Source of the DNA: Sulfomarinibacter sp963733915
GTDB taxonomy: Bacteria > Acidobacteriota > Thermoanaerobaculia > Thermoanaerobaculales > Sulfomarinibacteraceae
Direction of reading: 5' to 3'
Length of the DNA: 64,000 nucleotides
Assembly (NCBI GenBank): GCA_963733915.1
Contig: CAVTEP010000006.1
Location: 868,001-932,000, forward strand
The translations under genes were made by a program, and so were the position numbers. Each line of letters begins with the position of its first letter. The first letter of the stretch is position 1. Below are positions 24,899 through 33,401 of this stretch, piece by piece. The notes under the pieces were generated by a model. It had not been told where the DNA came from. It searched no databases and worked only from the letters and a program-made list of their open reading frames with translations.

Positions 24899-26275
24899 AT
24901 GTCCACCATCACCCGCACCATCTCCGACTGGGCGGCAGGAGTCGGTTACGAGGACCTGCCGCACGAGGTGGTCCATGAGGCCAAACGATTCCTGATGGAT
25001 TCGGTGGGCTGCGCCCTCGGTGGCGCCCAGCAACACGATGTCCAGCTCGCGCGCGATGTGCTCACCGAAACCGCCGGCACCGGCTCTTGCCGGGTCCTGG
25101 TCACCGGCGAACTCTGGGACCCGGTATCCGCCTCGCTCCTCAACGCGCTGATGATCCGGGTCATGGACTACAACGACATTTACTGGAAACAGGACCCTTC
25201 GCACCCATCGGATCTGATACCCGCAGCCATGGCCGCGGCCGAGCGCGCCGGGAGATCCGGACGCGAACTCCTGGTCGGCATAGCCCTCGCCTACGAGTTC
25301 GAACAGCGTTTGTGCGAGGTTTCCTTTCCGGGCGTCCGAGAAATCGGCTGGCACCATGCCACCCTCACGGCAGCCGCGGCACCTATCGTTGCAGCCCGCA
25401 TGCTCGGCCTCGACGCCGTACGGATGCAGCACGCGATCGGCATCTCCGCCTCGCGTCATTGCACCACCGGCTCGGTCACCGCCGGCAAGCTCACGATGAT
25501 GAAGAACACGGTCGACCCGCTCGCCACCCAATCGGGGGTGCTGGCGGCGCTGCTCGCCGAACGCGGATACACCGGACCCGAACATGTGCTCGACGGCAAG
25601 GAGGGTTTCAGCCACGTTTTCGACTCCGAGTGGAAGTTCGAGATTCTGACGGATGGGCTCGGCGAAACCTGGCGCATCCTCCAGTGCGGCATGAAGTTCT
25701 TCCCCACCGAAGCCCTGACACACGCGCCGATCTCCGCCACCCTCGACCTCATGACCGCGCACGATCTCGAGCCCGACGATGTCGAGAGCATCACGATCTA
25801 CTCGCTGGCGCGGGCCGCGGACATCCTCGCCGACCCCTCAAAGTACGACCCGCGCAGCAAGGAGACGGCCGATCACTCACTGCCCTACGTCATCGCCGCC
25901 GCGGTGGCCGAACGCCAGGTCACGCCGCTCCAGTTCACGGACGCCAAGATCATGGACCCGACCATCCGCGCCCAGCTCGACAAGGTGAAGGTGATTGCAG
26001 ATCCCGAGATCGAGGCGGTCTTCCCGGAGCTGCAGAGGGTGCGGGTGGTGATCCGAACCGATGACGGCCGCGAGCTCGAAAAACAGCTCGATTACCCCAA
26101 GGGCGACCCGCGAAATCCGCTCACCGATAACGAAATCGCCGGCAAGTTCAGAGCCCTCGCAAACGGCATCGCAAAGCCGGAGGACGTGGAACGAATGCGG
26201 GCGGCGATCAACCGCACTGAAGAGTACGATGACGTACGCGAGCTGATGGCCGAACTGGTGGTAACCAAGGAGTAG
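24899..26275 (+). CDS. MmgE/PrpD family protein
   Basis: 458 residues, all-helical MmgE/PrpD fold. Motifs include ISDWAAGVGYEDLPHEVVHEAKR, DSVGCALGG, DYNDIYW (metal/substrate region) and GWHHATLTAAAAP. PrpD dehydrates 2-methylcitrate in propionate use, and relatives are cis-aconitate decarboxylases or iminodisuccinate-related enzymes. No prpB or prpC is nearby, so the substrate is open. ATG at 24899 with GGAGG upstream. The stop codon touches repeat I, and 129 bases later an aconitase-family gene follows on the same strand, so the pair likely act on related tricarboxylic acids. Confidence 0.85.
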   Translation: MSTITRTISDWAAGVGYEDLPHEVVHEAKRFLMDSVGCALGGAQQHDVQLARDVLTETAGTGSCRVLVTGELWDPVSASLLNALMIRVMDYNDIYWKQDPSHPSDLIPAAMAAAERAGRSGRELLVGIALAYEFEQRLCEVSFPGVREIGWHHATLTAAAAPIVAARMLGLDAVRMQHAIGISASRHCTTGSVTAGKLTMMKNTVDPLATQSGVLAALLAERGYTGPEHVLDGKEGFSHVFDSEWKFEILTDGLGETWRILQCGMKFFPTEALTHAPISATLDLMTAHDLEPDDVESITIYSLARAADILADPSKYDPRSKETADHSLPYVIAAAVAERQVTPLQFTDAKIMDPTIRAQLDKVKVIADPEIEAVFPELQRVRVVIRTDDGRELEKQLDYPKGDPRNPLTDNEIAGKFRALANGIAKPEDVERMRAAINRTEEYDDVRELMAELVVTKE

Positions 26276-26391
26276 AGTTTTGAGTTCTCAATTCTCAATT
26301 TTGAATTGACCATCCACCCCCCTCGGAAATTCGGGAGGGCGGGCGGGAATTGAGAATTGAGAATTGAGACATTGAGAACTGAGAACTCGAA
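26276..26391. repeat. Modular intergenic repeat I (AATTCTC / GAGAATT arms)
   Basis: Starts on the base after the MmgE stop codon. Left arm TTTTGAG/AATTCTC words, core CCATCCACCCCCC, right core GGGAGGGCGGGCGGG, right arm GAATTGA repeated three times. Ends just before the GGAGG of the next gene. Confidence 0.8.
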
Positions 26392-26404
26392 CCGGAGGTT
26401 CACC

Positions 26405-28348
26405 GTGGGTCAGACAATCACCGAAAAGGTCGTTCAGTCGCACGCCGAGGGTCTGGAGCCGGGTCACGAGGTTCGGGCCGGCGACATGGTCACAGTGCGG
26501 CCCGCCCACGTCATGACCCACGACAACACCGGCGCGGTGATGCCCAAGTTCCACACCATCGGAGCAAACAGAGTCGCCGATCCTTCGCAGCCTGTTTTCA
26601 CGCTCGACCACAACGTCCAGGACACCAGTGAGGAAAACCTGGCGAAGTACCGGCGGATCGAAGAATTCGCCAACAGCCAGGGGATCGTCTTCTTCCCCGC
26701 CGGCGCCGGTATCGGCCACCAGCTGATGGTCGAGCAGGGCTTCGTTCACCCTGGCGCATTGGTGGTGGCTTCAGATTCACACTCCAATATGTACGGCGCA
26801 CTGGGCGCGGTCGGCACGCCGGTGGTGCGAACCGACGCCGCTGCGTTGTGGGCGGGCTCGGTCACGTGGTGGCAGGTTCCGCGTACGGTCAAGGTGATCC
26901 TCCAGGGTAGGTTGCGCCCCGGTGTTACCGGCAAGGACGTCATCATCACCCTCTGCGGCCTCTACAACTCGGGCGAGGTCCTCAACGCCGCCGTCGAGTT
27001 TCACGGCCCCGGCATCGCGGAGCTCTCGATCTCCGAGCGACTGACGATCGCCAACATGACCACCGAGTGGGGTGCGCTGGTAGGCTGGTTTCCCTTTGAC
27101 GACATCACCGCCGAGTACCTTCGGGATCGGGCAGCGGTTCTCGCCGGGAAGGGCATCACCGACCGGCTGACCGAAAGAATGATTGACGACTGGGAGGCCG
27201 AGCCGCCCACTCCGGACATCGACGCCTCCTATGCGGCCGAGATAACGCTCGATCTCGGCAGGGTGTCGCCGCACGTATCGGGGCCCGACTCGGTTTCCGT
27301 AATGCGGCCCGTCTCGGAAATCTCCGAGGAGCGGGTCAGGGTTCACAAGGCCTACCTTCTCTCGTGTACCAATGCGCGTTTGGACGATCTGGTCGAAGCT
27401 GCGGCGGTGCTGGACGGGAAAAAGGTGGCGGACGATGTCGAACTCTACGTCGCCGCCGCGTCTGCCGAGGTCCAGGCTGCCGCCGAGGAGGATGGAGCGT
27501 GGCGCGATCTCCTGCGGGCCGGGGCCCGCCCGCTGCCACCGGGTTGCGGCGCCTGCATCGGACTCGGGGTCGGTTTGCTTGAACCGGGTGAGGTCGGGAT
27601 CTCAGCCACCAACCGCAATTTCAAGGGCCGGATGGGATCGCGGGACGCCCAAACCTATCTGGCAAGCCCGGCGGTCGTCGCCGCATCGGCGATCGCAGGC
27701 TTCATCACCGGCCCGGATGATCTCGGCACGTCCATACCCAGATTCGAATTCAAAGATCTCGGATGGCGGCCACTTGAACGGTCGGTTGCGATCCGTGAGG
27801 GCTTCCCGGAGGCCCTCAGTGGACGGGCCTTGCTGTTGCCCGTGGACAGCCTCAACACCGACGGCATCTACGGCAGGGACGTCACCTACCGGGACGACCT
27901 CACGCCCGCGCAGATGGCCGGCCACGCCATGGCCAACTACGACCCGAGCTTCCAAGGTATCGCCGCCGATGGCGACATCATCGTCGCCGGCCGCAACTTC
28001 GGCGCCGGATCGTCGCGCGAGCAGGCGGCGACGGCCCTCAAGTTTCGCGGTATCCGAATGGTCATCGCCGCCTCGTTCTCCCAGACCTACCTCAGGAACG
28101 CCTTCAACAACGCCTTCATCTGTCTCGAGAGCCCGGCCCTCTCGGAGGCGATCCGGACGGCATTCGCCGATCAGGCGAAGGATGGCGGAAAGACGATTCC
28201 GGCCGGCGATCTCGGAATCGACTTCCGGACCTCGAAGGCGAGCTGGCGGGGCACGACCTACCCCCTGTCACCACTCGGTCCGGCGGCGCAGGATCTGGTC
28301 CTCGCGGGCGGCCTGGAGGCGCTGACGAGAAAGCGGCTGGGGCTGTGA
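26405..28348 (+). CDS. Aconitase-family hydro-lyase, one-chain (LeuC+LeuD-like fused)
   Basis: 647 residues. The Fe-S domain has HVMTHDNTGAVMPKFHTIG, then FTLDHNVQ, SDSHSNMYGALGAV, a cluster Cys in LSCTNARLDDL, and PGCGACIGLG with the other two. The swivel domain follows at about 470 onward with DGIYGRDVTY and AGRNFGAGSSREQAATALKFRGI (SSRE substrate loop). It belongs to the homoaconitase/aconitase A group rather than AcnB. It could act on cis-aconitate, homocitrate or methylcitrate derivatives. The GTG at 26405 has GGAGG at good spacing. The MmgE/PrpD gene is directly upstream. Confidence 0.87.
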   Translation: MGQTITEKVVQSHAEGLEPGHEVRAGDMVTVRPAHVMTHDNTGAVMPKFHTIGANRVADPSQPVFTLDHNVQDTSEENLAKYRRIEEFANSQGIVFFPAGAGIGHQLMVEQGFVHPGALVVASDSHSNMYGALGAVGTPVVRTDAAALWAGSVTWWQVPRTVKVILQGRLRPGVTGKDVIITLCGLYNSGEVLNAAVEFHGPGIAELSISERLTIANMTTEWGALVGWFPFDDITAEYLRDRAAVLAGKGITDRLTERMIDDWEAEPPTPDIDASYAAEITLDLGRVSPHVSGPDSVSVMRPVSEISEERVRVHKAYLLSCTNARLDDLVEAAAVLDGKKVADDVELYVAAASAEVQAAAEEDGAWRDLLRAGARPLPPGCGACIGLGVGLLEPGEVGISATNRNFKGRMGSRDAQTYLASPAVVAASAIAGFITGPDDLGTSIPRFEFKDLGWRPLERSVAIREGFPEALSGRALLLPVDSLNTDGIYGRDVTYRDDLTPAQMAGHAMANYDPSFQGIAADGDIIVAGRNFGAGSSREQAATALKFRGIRMVIAASFSQTYLRNAFNNAFICLESPALSEAIRTAFADQAKDGGKTIPAGDLGIDFRTSKASWRGTTYPLSPLGPAAQDLVLAGGLEALTRKRLGL

Positions 28349-28349
28349 T

Positions 28350-28394
28350 TGAATTAGGAATGAGGAATTAGGAATTAGGAATTTCCACCAACCC
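28350..28394. repeat. Modular intergenic repeat J (AATTAGG arm)
   Basis: Begins within two bases of the aconitase-family stop. Four AATTAGG/AATGAGG words lead into a degenerate core CCACCAACCC (28385-28394). Confidence 0.7.
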
Positions 28395-28406
28395 TCCGGG
28401 GAGGAA

Positions 28407-28472
28407 CCGCAGATGACGAAGATGAGGATTCCTTTGGGTTGATAGCTGAGTCAATCTGCGTGATCTGTGGGC
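28407..28472. repeat. CGCAGAT-type inverted repeat (copy 2)
   Basis: CCGCAGATGACGAAGATGAGG at the left and AATCTGCGTGATCTGTGGGC at the right. It closely matches the copy at 12158-12220, which also follows an AATTAGG repeat. Confidence 0.55.
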
Positions 28473-28650
28473 AATCGTGGCAGGAGACTGGGCCGAGAAT
28501 CATGCAAGAACTTCGGCATCAATCCATGACCGAGAGAGCGCCACACGTCACCCAATCCTCTTCACTTTTCTGCAACATTCCAAATCGGCAGCGGTGGTCA
28601 TCACGCCGTCGTCCGGCCTTTCAATAAAGCATCAGTCTCAATCTCCTCAA

Positions 28651-28682
28651 TGACACGATTGACGTCATCGCTGTGTTATGCT
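28651..28682 (+). promoter_or_regulatory. Possible extended -10 promoter with TGACGTCA dyad
   Basis: TGTTATGCT (28674-28682) fits an extended -10. The perfect palindrome TGACGTCA (28660-28667), inside a wider ACAC...GTGT dyad, sits where a regulator could bind. The -35 is weak, which would fit an activated promoter for the DUF1302 cluster. Confidence 0.35.
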
Positions 28683-28851
28683 TCGCGGCGTCAATCGAGT
28701 TGCATTCGCAGTCATCTGTTCGGTGATCGATCCGGGGAAGGGGGACGGCGTTGCGATCGACGTGGAGACCCGCCAGTTACGTCCACGGCCGCGGTTTTCG
28801 CCCATCCTTCGCACACAGCCTGCACACCCGTTTTCCCCCGCCAAATCTTCG

Positions 28852-28887
28852 CCCCCCGGACAATCGCGTCCGTGGGGTTGTTTTTTT
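28852..28887 (+). terminator. Leader terminator/attenuator before the DUF1302 gene
   Basis: CCCCCCGGAC pairs with GTCCGTGGGG (one mismatch) and a run of seven T in TTGTTTTTTTG follows. It is about 45 bases upstream of the start codon. It could attenuate the cluster or end a short leader RNA. Confidence 0.6.
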
Positions 28888-28929
28888 GTTCGTGACGGCT
28901 CGAATAGAACGGACGATTGGAGGGAGGAG

Positions 28930-30874
28930 ATGAGCAAGGTATCGATGAACACGCTGCTTTCGAGAGGCCGCAATATGTGGGTGATGACTCTCGCGGCAGC
29001 TCTGACGGTCATGATGGCAGCGCCGGTCGAGGCGGTCGACCTGTCAGGGAAGAGTGGTAAGTACACCCTCCGACTCGACACCACGTTGTCGTGGGGCGCG
29101 CTGTACCGCGTCGAGGACCGCGACCCCGCGATCATCAGCCCCTTCGAAGGGGGGACGGCGTGGTCGGTCAACGGCGACGACGGCAACCTCAACTTTGACA
29201 CGGGGCTGGTCAGCAACACCGTCAAGGCGACGATCGACCTCGACTTCCAGACTCGGACCGGCCACCACAACCTCGGGTTCTTCGTGCGCGGCACCGGGTT
29301 CTACGACTTCGAGCTCGAGGGCGACTGCTGCGCCCGCACCGAGCTCACCCAGGAGGCGCTCGACTGGGCCGGGAGCCGCGCCGAGCTGCTCGACGCGTAC
29401 GCCTTCTGGCAATTCCCTCTGGGAAAGGGGACCGGCCAGATCCGCGCCGGCTACCAGGTGCTGAACTGGGGCGAGAGCACCTTCATCCCGGGCGGCATCG
29501 GCATCATCAACCCGGTCGACGTCTCGGCCCTGCGGGTGCCGGGGGCGGAGCTCCGCGAGGCCTACCGTCCGGTCGGTATTGTGTCTGCCTCGGTCGACCT
29601 CTCGGCGCAGTTCGCGCTCGAGGGCTTCTACCAGTTCGAGTGGGAGGAGACGGTCATCGACCCACCCGGCACCTACTTCTCGACCAACGACTTCGCCGGC
29701 CGCGGCGGGAGTCACGTATTCCTCGCCTTCGCCAGCTTCCCGGACACCGGCGAGTCGCCGTTCTACGTCCAGCCGCCGGTGGACTACCCCTTCATGAGCG
29801 TGCCCCGTGCCCCCGACCGTGAACCCGAGGACGGCGGCCAGTACGGCCTCTCCCTCCACTGGTTCGTGCCCTCGCTCGGCGGCACCGAGTTCGGCCTCTA
29901 CTACATCAACTACCACAGCCGGCTGCCGACCATCAACGGCATCACCGGGCACCGTCGCGGGAGCCCAGGCCGCCCAGGCGGCCGGCGCCGCGGCGGCACT
30001 CCAGGTCTACGCCTTCTTCGGGGTGCCGCCCGGCGTCAGCCCCGCGGTCGACGCCGCCGCCCGGGGAGCGGCGTCAGCAGCGGGCACCTCGCGTACGCCA
30101 GCACCGCCAACTACTTACGTCGCCTACCCCGAAGACATCAAGCTCTACGGCCTCAGCTGGAACGCCCAGCTCGGCACCTCGGGCATCGCCTTCCAGGGCG
30201 AGGTCTCCTACCGCCAGGATGCACCGTATCTGGTCGACGACGTCGAGCTACTCTTCGCCGCCCTGTCGCCCGTCAGCGCCGGGTTGGCGGCCGTGAACCA
30301 GGTGGTCCCGGGTGGGGCCGGATTCTCGGAGGAGATCCTCGGCTACCGGCTCCATGACTCGAGCCAGCTCCAGTTCACCTTCACCAAGATCTGGTCGCGG
30401 ATCCTCGGCGCCGACCAGGGTGTGCTGGTTCTCGAGCCGGGGTTCAACTGGGTCTTCGACATGCCGGACAAGGACACTCTGCGGTATGAGGGCCCGGGCA
30501 CCTATACCAGCGGCAACCCGCTGATGTCGATGCCCGGCGGCGCCCATGCCGGAAAGCCCTACGAGGAGCCGGAGCACTTCGCGGACCCGTTCTCCTGGGG
30601 CTACCGGCTGGCGGGCCGCCTGCAGTACAACAACGCCATCGGTGCCTGGGGGTTAGTCCCCCGTTTCGGCTGGCAGCAGGACGTTTCGGGCATCACCCCG
30701 GGGCCCGGCGGCAATTTCATCGAGGGCGTCAAAGCACTGACCGTCGGCCTCAGCTTCGAGTACCAGAATGCCTGGCAGATCGACCTGAGCTACACCAACT
30801 ACTCGGGCGGCAGCCGTTACAACCTCATCAACGACCGCGATTTCATCGGCGGTTACATCAAGTTCTCGTTCTAG
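28930..30874 (+). pseudogene. DUF1302 outer-membrane protein gene with one frameshift
   Basis: A beta-rich, secreted protein of the DUF1302 family, which I know to be encoded with DUF1329 proteins in many Gram-negative bacteria. Signal peptide: MWVMTLAAALTVMMAAPVEA. Motifs: GKYTLRLDTTLSWGALYRVEDRD, QVLNWGESTFIPGGIGIINP, and the C-terminus DRDFIGGYIKFSF ending in Phe as outer-membrane barrels do. The first frame holds to THGITG (29946), then an extra G in GGG (29947-29949) shifts it. The other frame continues without loss (TVAGAQAAQAAGAAAALQVY) to the TAG at 30874. Deleting one base gives a normal protein of about 647 residues. Either inactivated very recently or a sequencing slip. Confidence 0.8.
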
Positions 30875-30892
30875 GGCAAGGGAGGCATGAAA

Positions 30893-32260
30893 ATGCGTAA
30901 GAACTCAACCGTCATTCTCGGCTGCGCGCTGTTGCTCGTGGTCGGGTTCTCCGCGTCGGCGTGGGCGCAGCTTTCGCCGGCAGAGATTGCAAAGCTGGGC
31001 AAGGAGCTCACCCCGATGGGCGCCGAGAGAGCTGGCAACGCCGCCGGCACCATCCCGGCCTGGGACGGCGGCCTCAAGACCCCGCCCGCGGCGTGGAAGC
31101 CCGGGACGCACTTCATCGATCCGTTTGCGGACGACAAGGTGCTGTTCGCCATCACCTCCGAAAACGTTGACAAGTACGCGGATCATCTCACCGTGGGCCA
31201 GAAGGCCCTGTTTGCGACCTACCCCGACACCTACATGATGAACGTCTACCCGACGCGTCGGAGCGCTGCCTTCCCGCAGCGCATCTACGACAAGACCATC
31301 GCCAACGCTTCCACCGCTCAGCTGACTGGGGGCGGCAACGGCGTCACCGGCGCCATCAACGGTATCCCGTTCCCGATCCCCAAGGAAGGGGTCGAGGCGA
31401 TCTGGAACCACCTCCTCCGCTACCGTGCGGACAGCGCTGCACGCTCGATCGGCCAGGCGGCGCCCACCCGCGGCGGCAGCTACACCATGGTCCAGTTCTA
31501 CGACGAGTTTTACATGCTGTACAGCATGGAGGGCATGACCGAGGCCGATCTCAACAACAAGATCCTGTTCTTCAAACAGGAGGTGATGGCCCCGGCCCGC
31601 CTGGCAGGTGGCATCCTGCTCGTCGGAGAGACCCTCGACCAGGTCAAGGAACACCGCAATGCCTGGCTCTACAACCCCGGCCAACGCCGGGTCCGCCGCG
31701 CGCCCAACGTGGCCTATGACAATCCCGGCACGGCGGCCGATTCGATGCGGACCTCGGACCAGTTTGACATGTACAACGGCGCACCCGACAAATATGACTG
31801 GAAGCTGATCGGCAAAAAGGAAATCTACGTCCCCTACAACTCGTACAAGCTGCAGGACCCGTCGGTCAAAAACAAGGACATCCTGACTCCGCTCCACATC
31901 AATCCCGAGCTTCCCCGTTACGAGCTGCACCGGGTGTGGGTGGTCGACGCCACCCTCAAGGAGGGCGAACGCCACATCTACAAGCGGCGGACGTTCTATC
32001 TCGACGAGGACAGCTGGCAGATCGTCGCGGTCGACGCCTATGACAACCGTGACCAGCTGTGGCGCGTGTCCGAAGGCCACGCCATGACCTATTACAACGT
32101 GCCGAGCGTCTGGACCTCGCTCGAGGTCCACACCGATTTGCAGGCGGGTCGCTATCTGGCCATCGGCCTCAACAGCGAAAACCCACCCTACGATTTCAAC
32201 ATCAAGCGGACCCTCGAGGACTACACACCGGCGGCGCTGCGCCGCTCGGGCACGCGGTAA
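30893..32260 (+). CDS. DUF1329 outer-membrane/periplasmic lipoprotein-like protein
   Basis: 455 residues. Signal peptide MRKNSTVILGCALLLVVGFS...AWAQ. The mature protein shows the family blocks LTPMGAERAGNAAGTIPAWDGG, YPTRRSAAFPQRIYD, KYDWKLIGKKEIYVPYNSYKL and RRTFYLDEDSWQIVAVDAYD. The fold is related to LolA/LolB-like lipid-binding proteins, so it may carry a hydrophobic molecule through the periplasm; that is inference. Two ATGs (30887, 30893) follow GGGAGG; the second has better spacing. It is 18 bases after the DUF1302 gene and has a terminator after its stop. Confidence 0.85.
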   Translation: MRKNSTVILGCALLLVVGFSASAWAQLSPAEIAKLGKELTPMGAERAGNAAGTIPAWDGGLKTPPAAWKPGTHFIDPFADDKVLFAITSENVDKYADHLTVGQKALFATYPDTYMMNVYPTRRSAAFPQRIYDKTIANASTAQLTGGGNGVTGAINGIPFPIPKEGVEAIWNHLLRYRADSAARSIGQAAPTRGGSYTMVQFYDEFYMLYSMEGMTEADLNNKILFFKQEVMAPARLAGGILLVGETLDQVKEHRNAWLYNPGQRRVRRAPNVAYDNPGTAADSMRTSDQFDMYNGAPDKYDWKLIGKKEIYVPYNSYKLQDPSVKNKDILTPLHINPELPRYELHRVWVVDATLKEGERHIYKRRTFYLDEDSWQIVAVDAYDNRDQLWRVSEGHAMTYYNVPSVWTSLEVHTDLQAGRYLAIGLNSENPPYDFNIKRTLEDYTPAALRRSGTR

Positions 32261-32274
32261 CCGATCGACTGGTC

Positions 32275-32309
32275 GGCGGACGGACCCCGGTGTCCGTCCG
32301 CCTTTTTTT
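32275..32309 (+). terminator. Intrinsic terminator after the DUF1329 gene
   Basis: GGCGGACGGAC (32275-32285) pairs perfectly with GTCCGTCCGCC (32292-32302) and seven T follow (32303-32309). It sits within the gene cluster, between the DUF1329 and YCF48-like genes, so it should set a higher level for the first two genes. Confidence 0.92.
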
Positions 32310-32341
32310 CTCTGCAGTTGGCAATGACAGGAGAACGGCAG

Positions 32342-33385
32342 ATGGAAACACCATCGGGCATCATCGTCGCCCGGGTAGCTGAGTGCGTTACCCGACCCCA
32401 CACGGTACCCTTTGCGTCACGCTGGGCCCCGATGTTTCTCGTGGTGGCCATCGCGGCAGGCATCGGTACGCTTGCCACCGCCCAGGAAGAGATCGCGCCG
32501 GAGCCGGCGATCATAGAAGCCATGGCGTCCCGAGCGCTGGCGCTCGACGCATTCGCCATCGACGGCAAACTGGTCGCCGTCGGCGAGCGGGGGCACATCC
32601 TGATCTCCACGGACAACGGCTCGACCTGGCAGCAGGCCCAGGTCCCCACCCGGGCCATGTTGACCGGTGTGGGCTTCTACGACGAGAACCTTGGTTGGGC
32701 CGTGGGTCACGATTCGGTGATTCTCCGCACCACCGACGGCGGCACCACCTGGGAGATCGTCAACTGGGCGCCCGAGGAGGAGGCGCCGTTCTTTGACGTG
32801 TGGTTCGAAGACAGCGAAAACGGTGTTGCGATCGGCGCCTACGGCGCCTACTACGTGACCAGCGACGGCGGCAGTACCTGGGACTTCCTATTGGTCGGGG
32901 ACGGCGACTGGCACCTCCACAAGATCGCCCGTGCAACCGACGGTCGTCTCTACATCGCTGCCGAAGCTGGTTTCGCCTACCGGTCAGATGATGACGGCGA
33001 AACCTGGGCGGAGCTCCCGTCCCCGTACGAAGGCTCGTACTTCGGCGTTCTCCCGCTCGAAGGCGACAGCGTCATCTTCTTCGGCCTCCGCGGACACCTT
33101 TTCCGATCCGAAGACGCCGGTGAGACCTGGGAGGCGATCGAGACCGGAACTGTCGCCATGCTCACCGACGGCCTGCAGCTCGAGGACGGCACCGTGATCG
33201 TCACCGGTCTGGGCGGTACCATTCTGATCTCGCATGACGACGGTCGCAGCTTCGAGCTTCACCAGCAGGCGAATCGGCGGGGCATTTCGTCGATCGTCGA
33301 CGCGGGCGGCGGTTCGCTGCTCCTGGTCGGCGAGTTCGGCGTGAGAATGGTCACCCTGGCCGATCTCACGACAGCTTCGGATTGA
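32342..33385 (+). CDS. YCF48-like/BNR repeat beta-propeller protein
   Basis: 347 residues. An N-terminal hydrophobic segment (APMFLVVAIAAGIGTLATAQ) is a signal peptide, preceded by a long charged leader. The mature part is a beta-propeller made of repeats with the Asp-box (STDNGSTWQQ, TTDGGTTWEI, TSDGGSTWDF, RSDDDGETWAEL, RSEDAGETWEAI). Such proteins assemble or protect membrane complexes (Ycf48 with photosystem II). Here it is next to the RND-like transporter gene, suggesting a role with that transporter. ATG at 32342 has AGGAG at 8 bases; an upstream ATG at 32324 has no ribosome site. Confidence 0.82.
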   Translation: METPSGIIVARVAECVTRPHTVPFASRWAPMFLVVAIAAGIGTLATAQEEIAPEPAIIEAMASRALALDAFAIDGKLVAVGERGHILISTDNGSTWQQAQVPTRAMLTGVGFYDENLGWAVGHDSVILRTTDGGTTWEIVNWAPEEEAPFFDVWFEDSENGVAIGAYGAYYVTSDGGSTWDFLLVGDGDWHLHKIARATDGRLYIAAEAGFAYRSDDDGETWAELPSPYEGSYFGVLPLEGDSVIFFGLRGHLFRSEDAGETWEAIETGTVAMLTDGLQLEDGTVIVTGLGGTILISHDDGRSFELHQQANRRGISSIVDAGGGSLLLVGEFGVRMVTLADLTTASD

Positions 33386-33401
33386 GCGGGAGGAGACAGC
33401 C

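Larger units (their letters stand above)
28349..28929. other. Intergenic region before the DUF1302 gene
   Basis: 581 bases. It contains repeat J, the second CGCAGAT repeat, a probable promoter with a dyad (28651-28682) and a terminator-like hairpin in the leader (28852-28887). No credible small gene seen. Confidence 0.5.
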
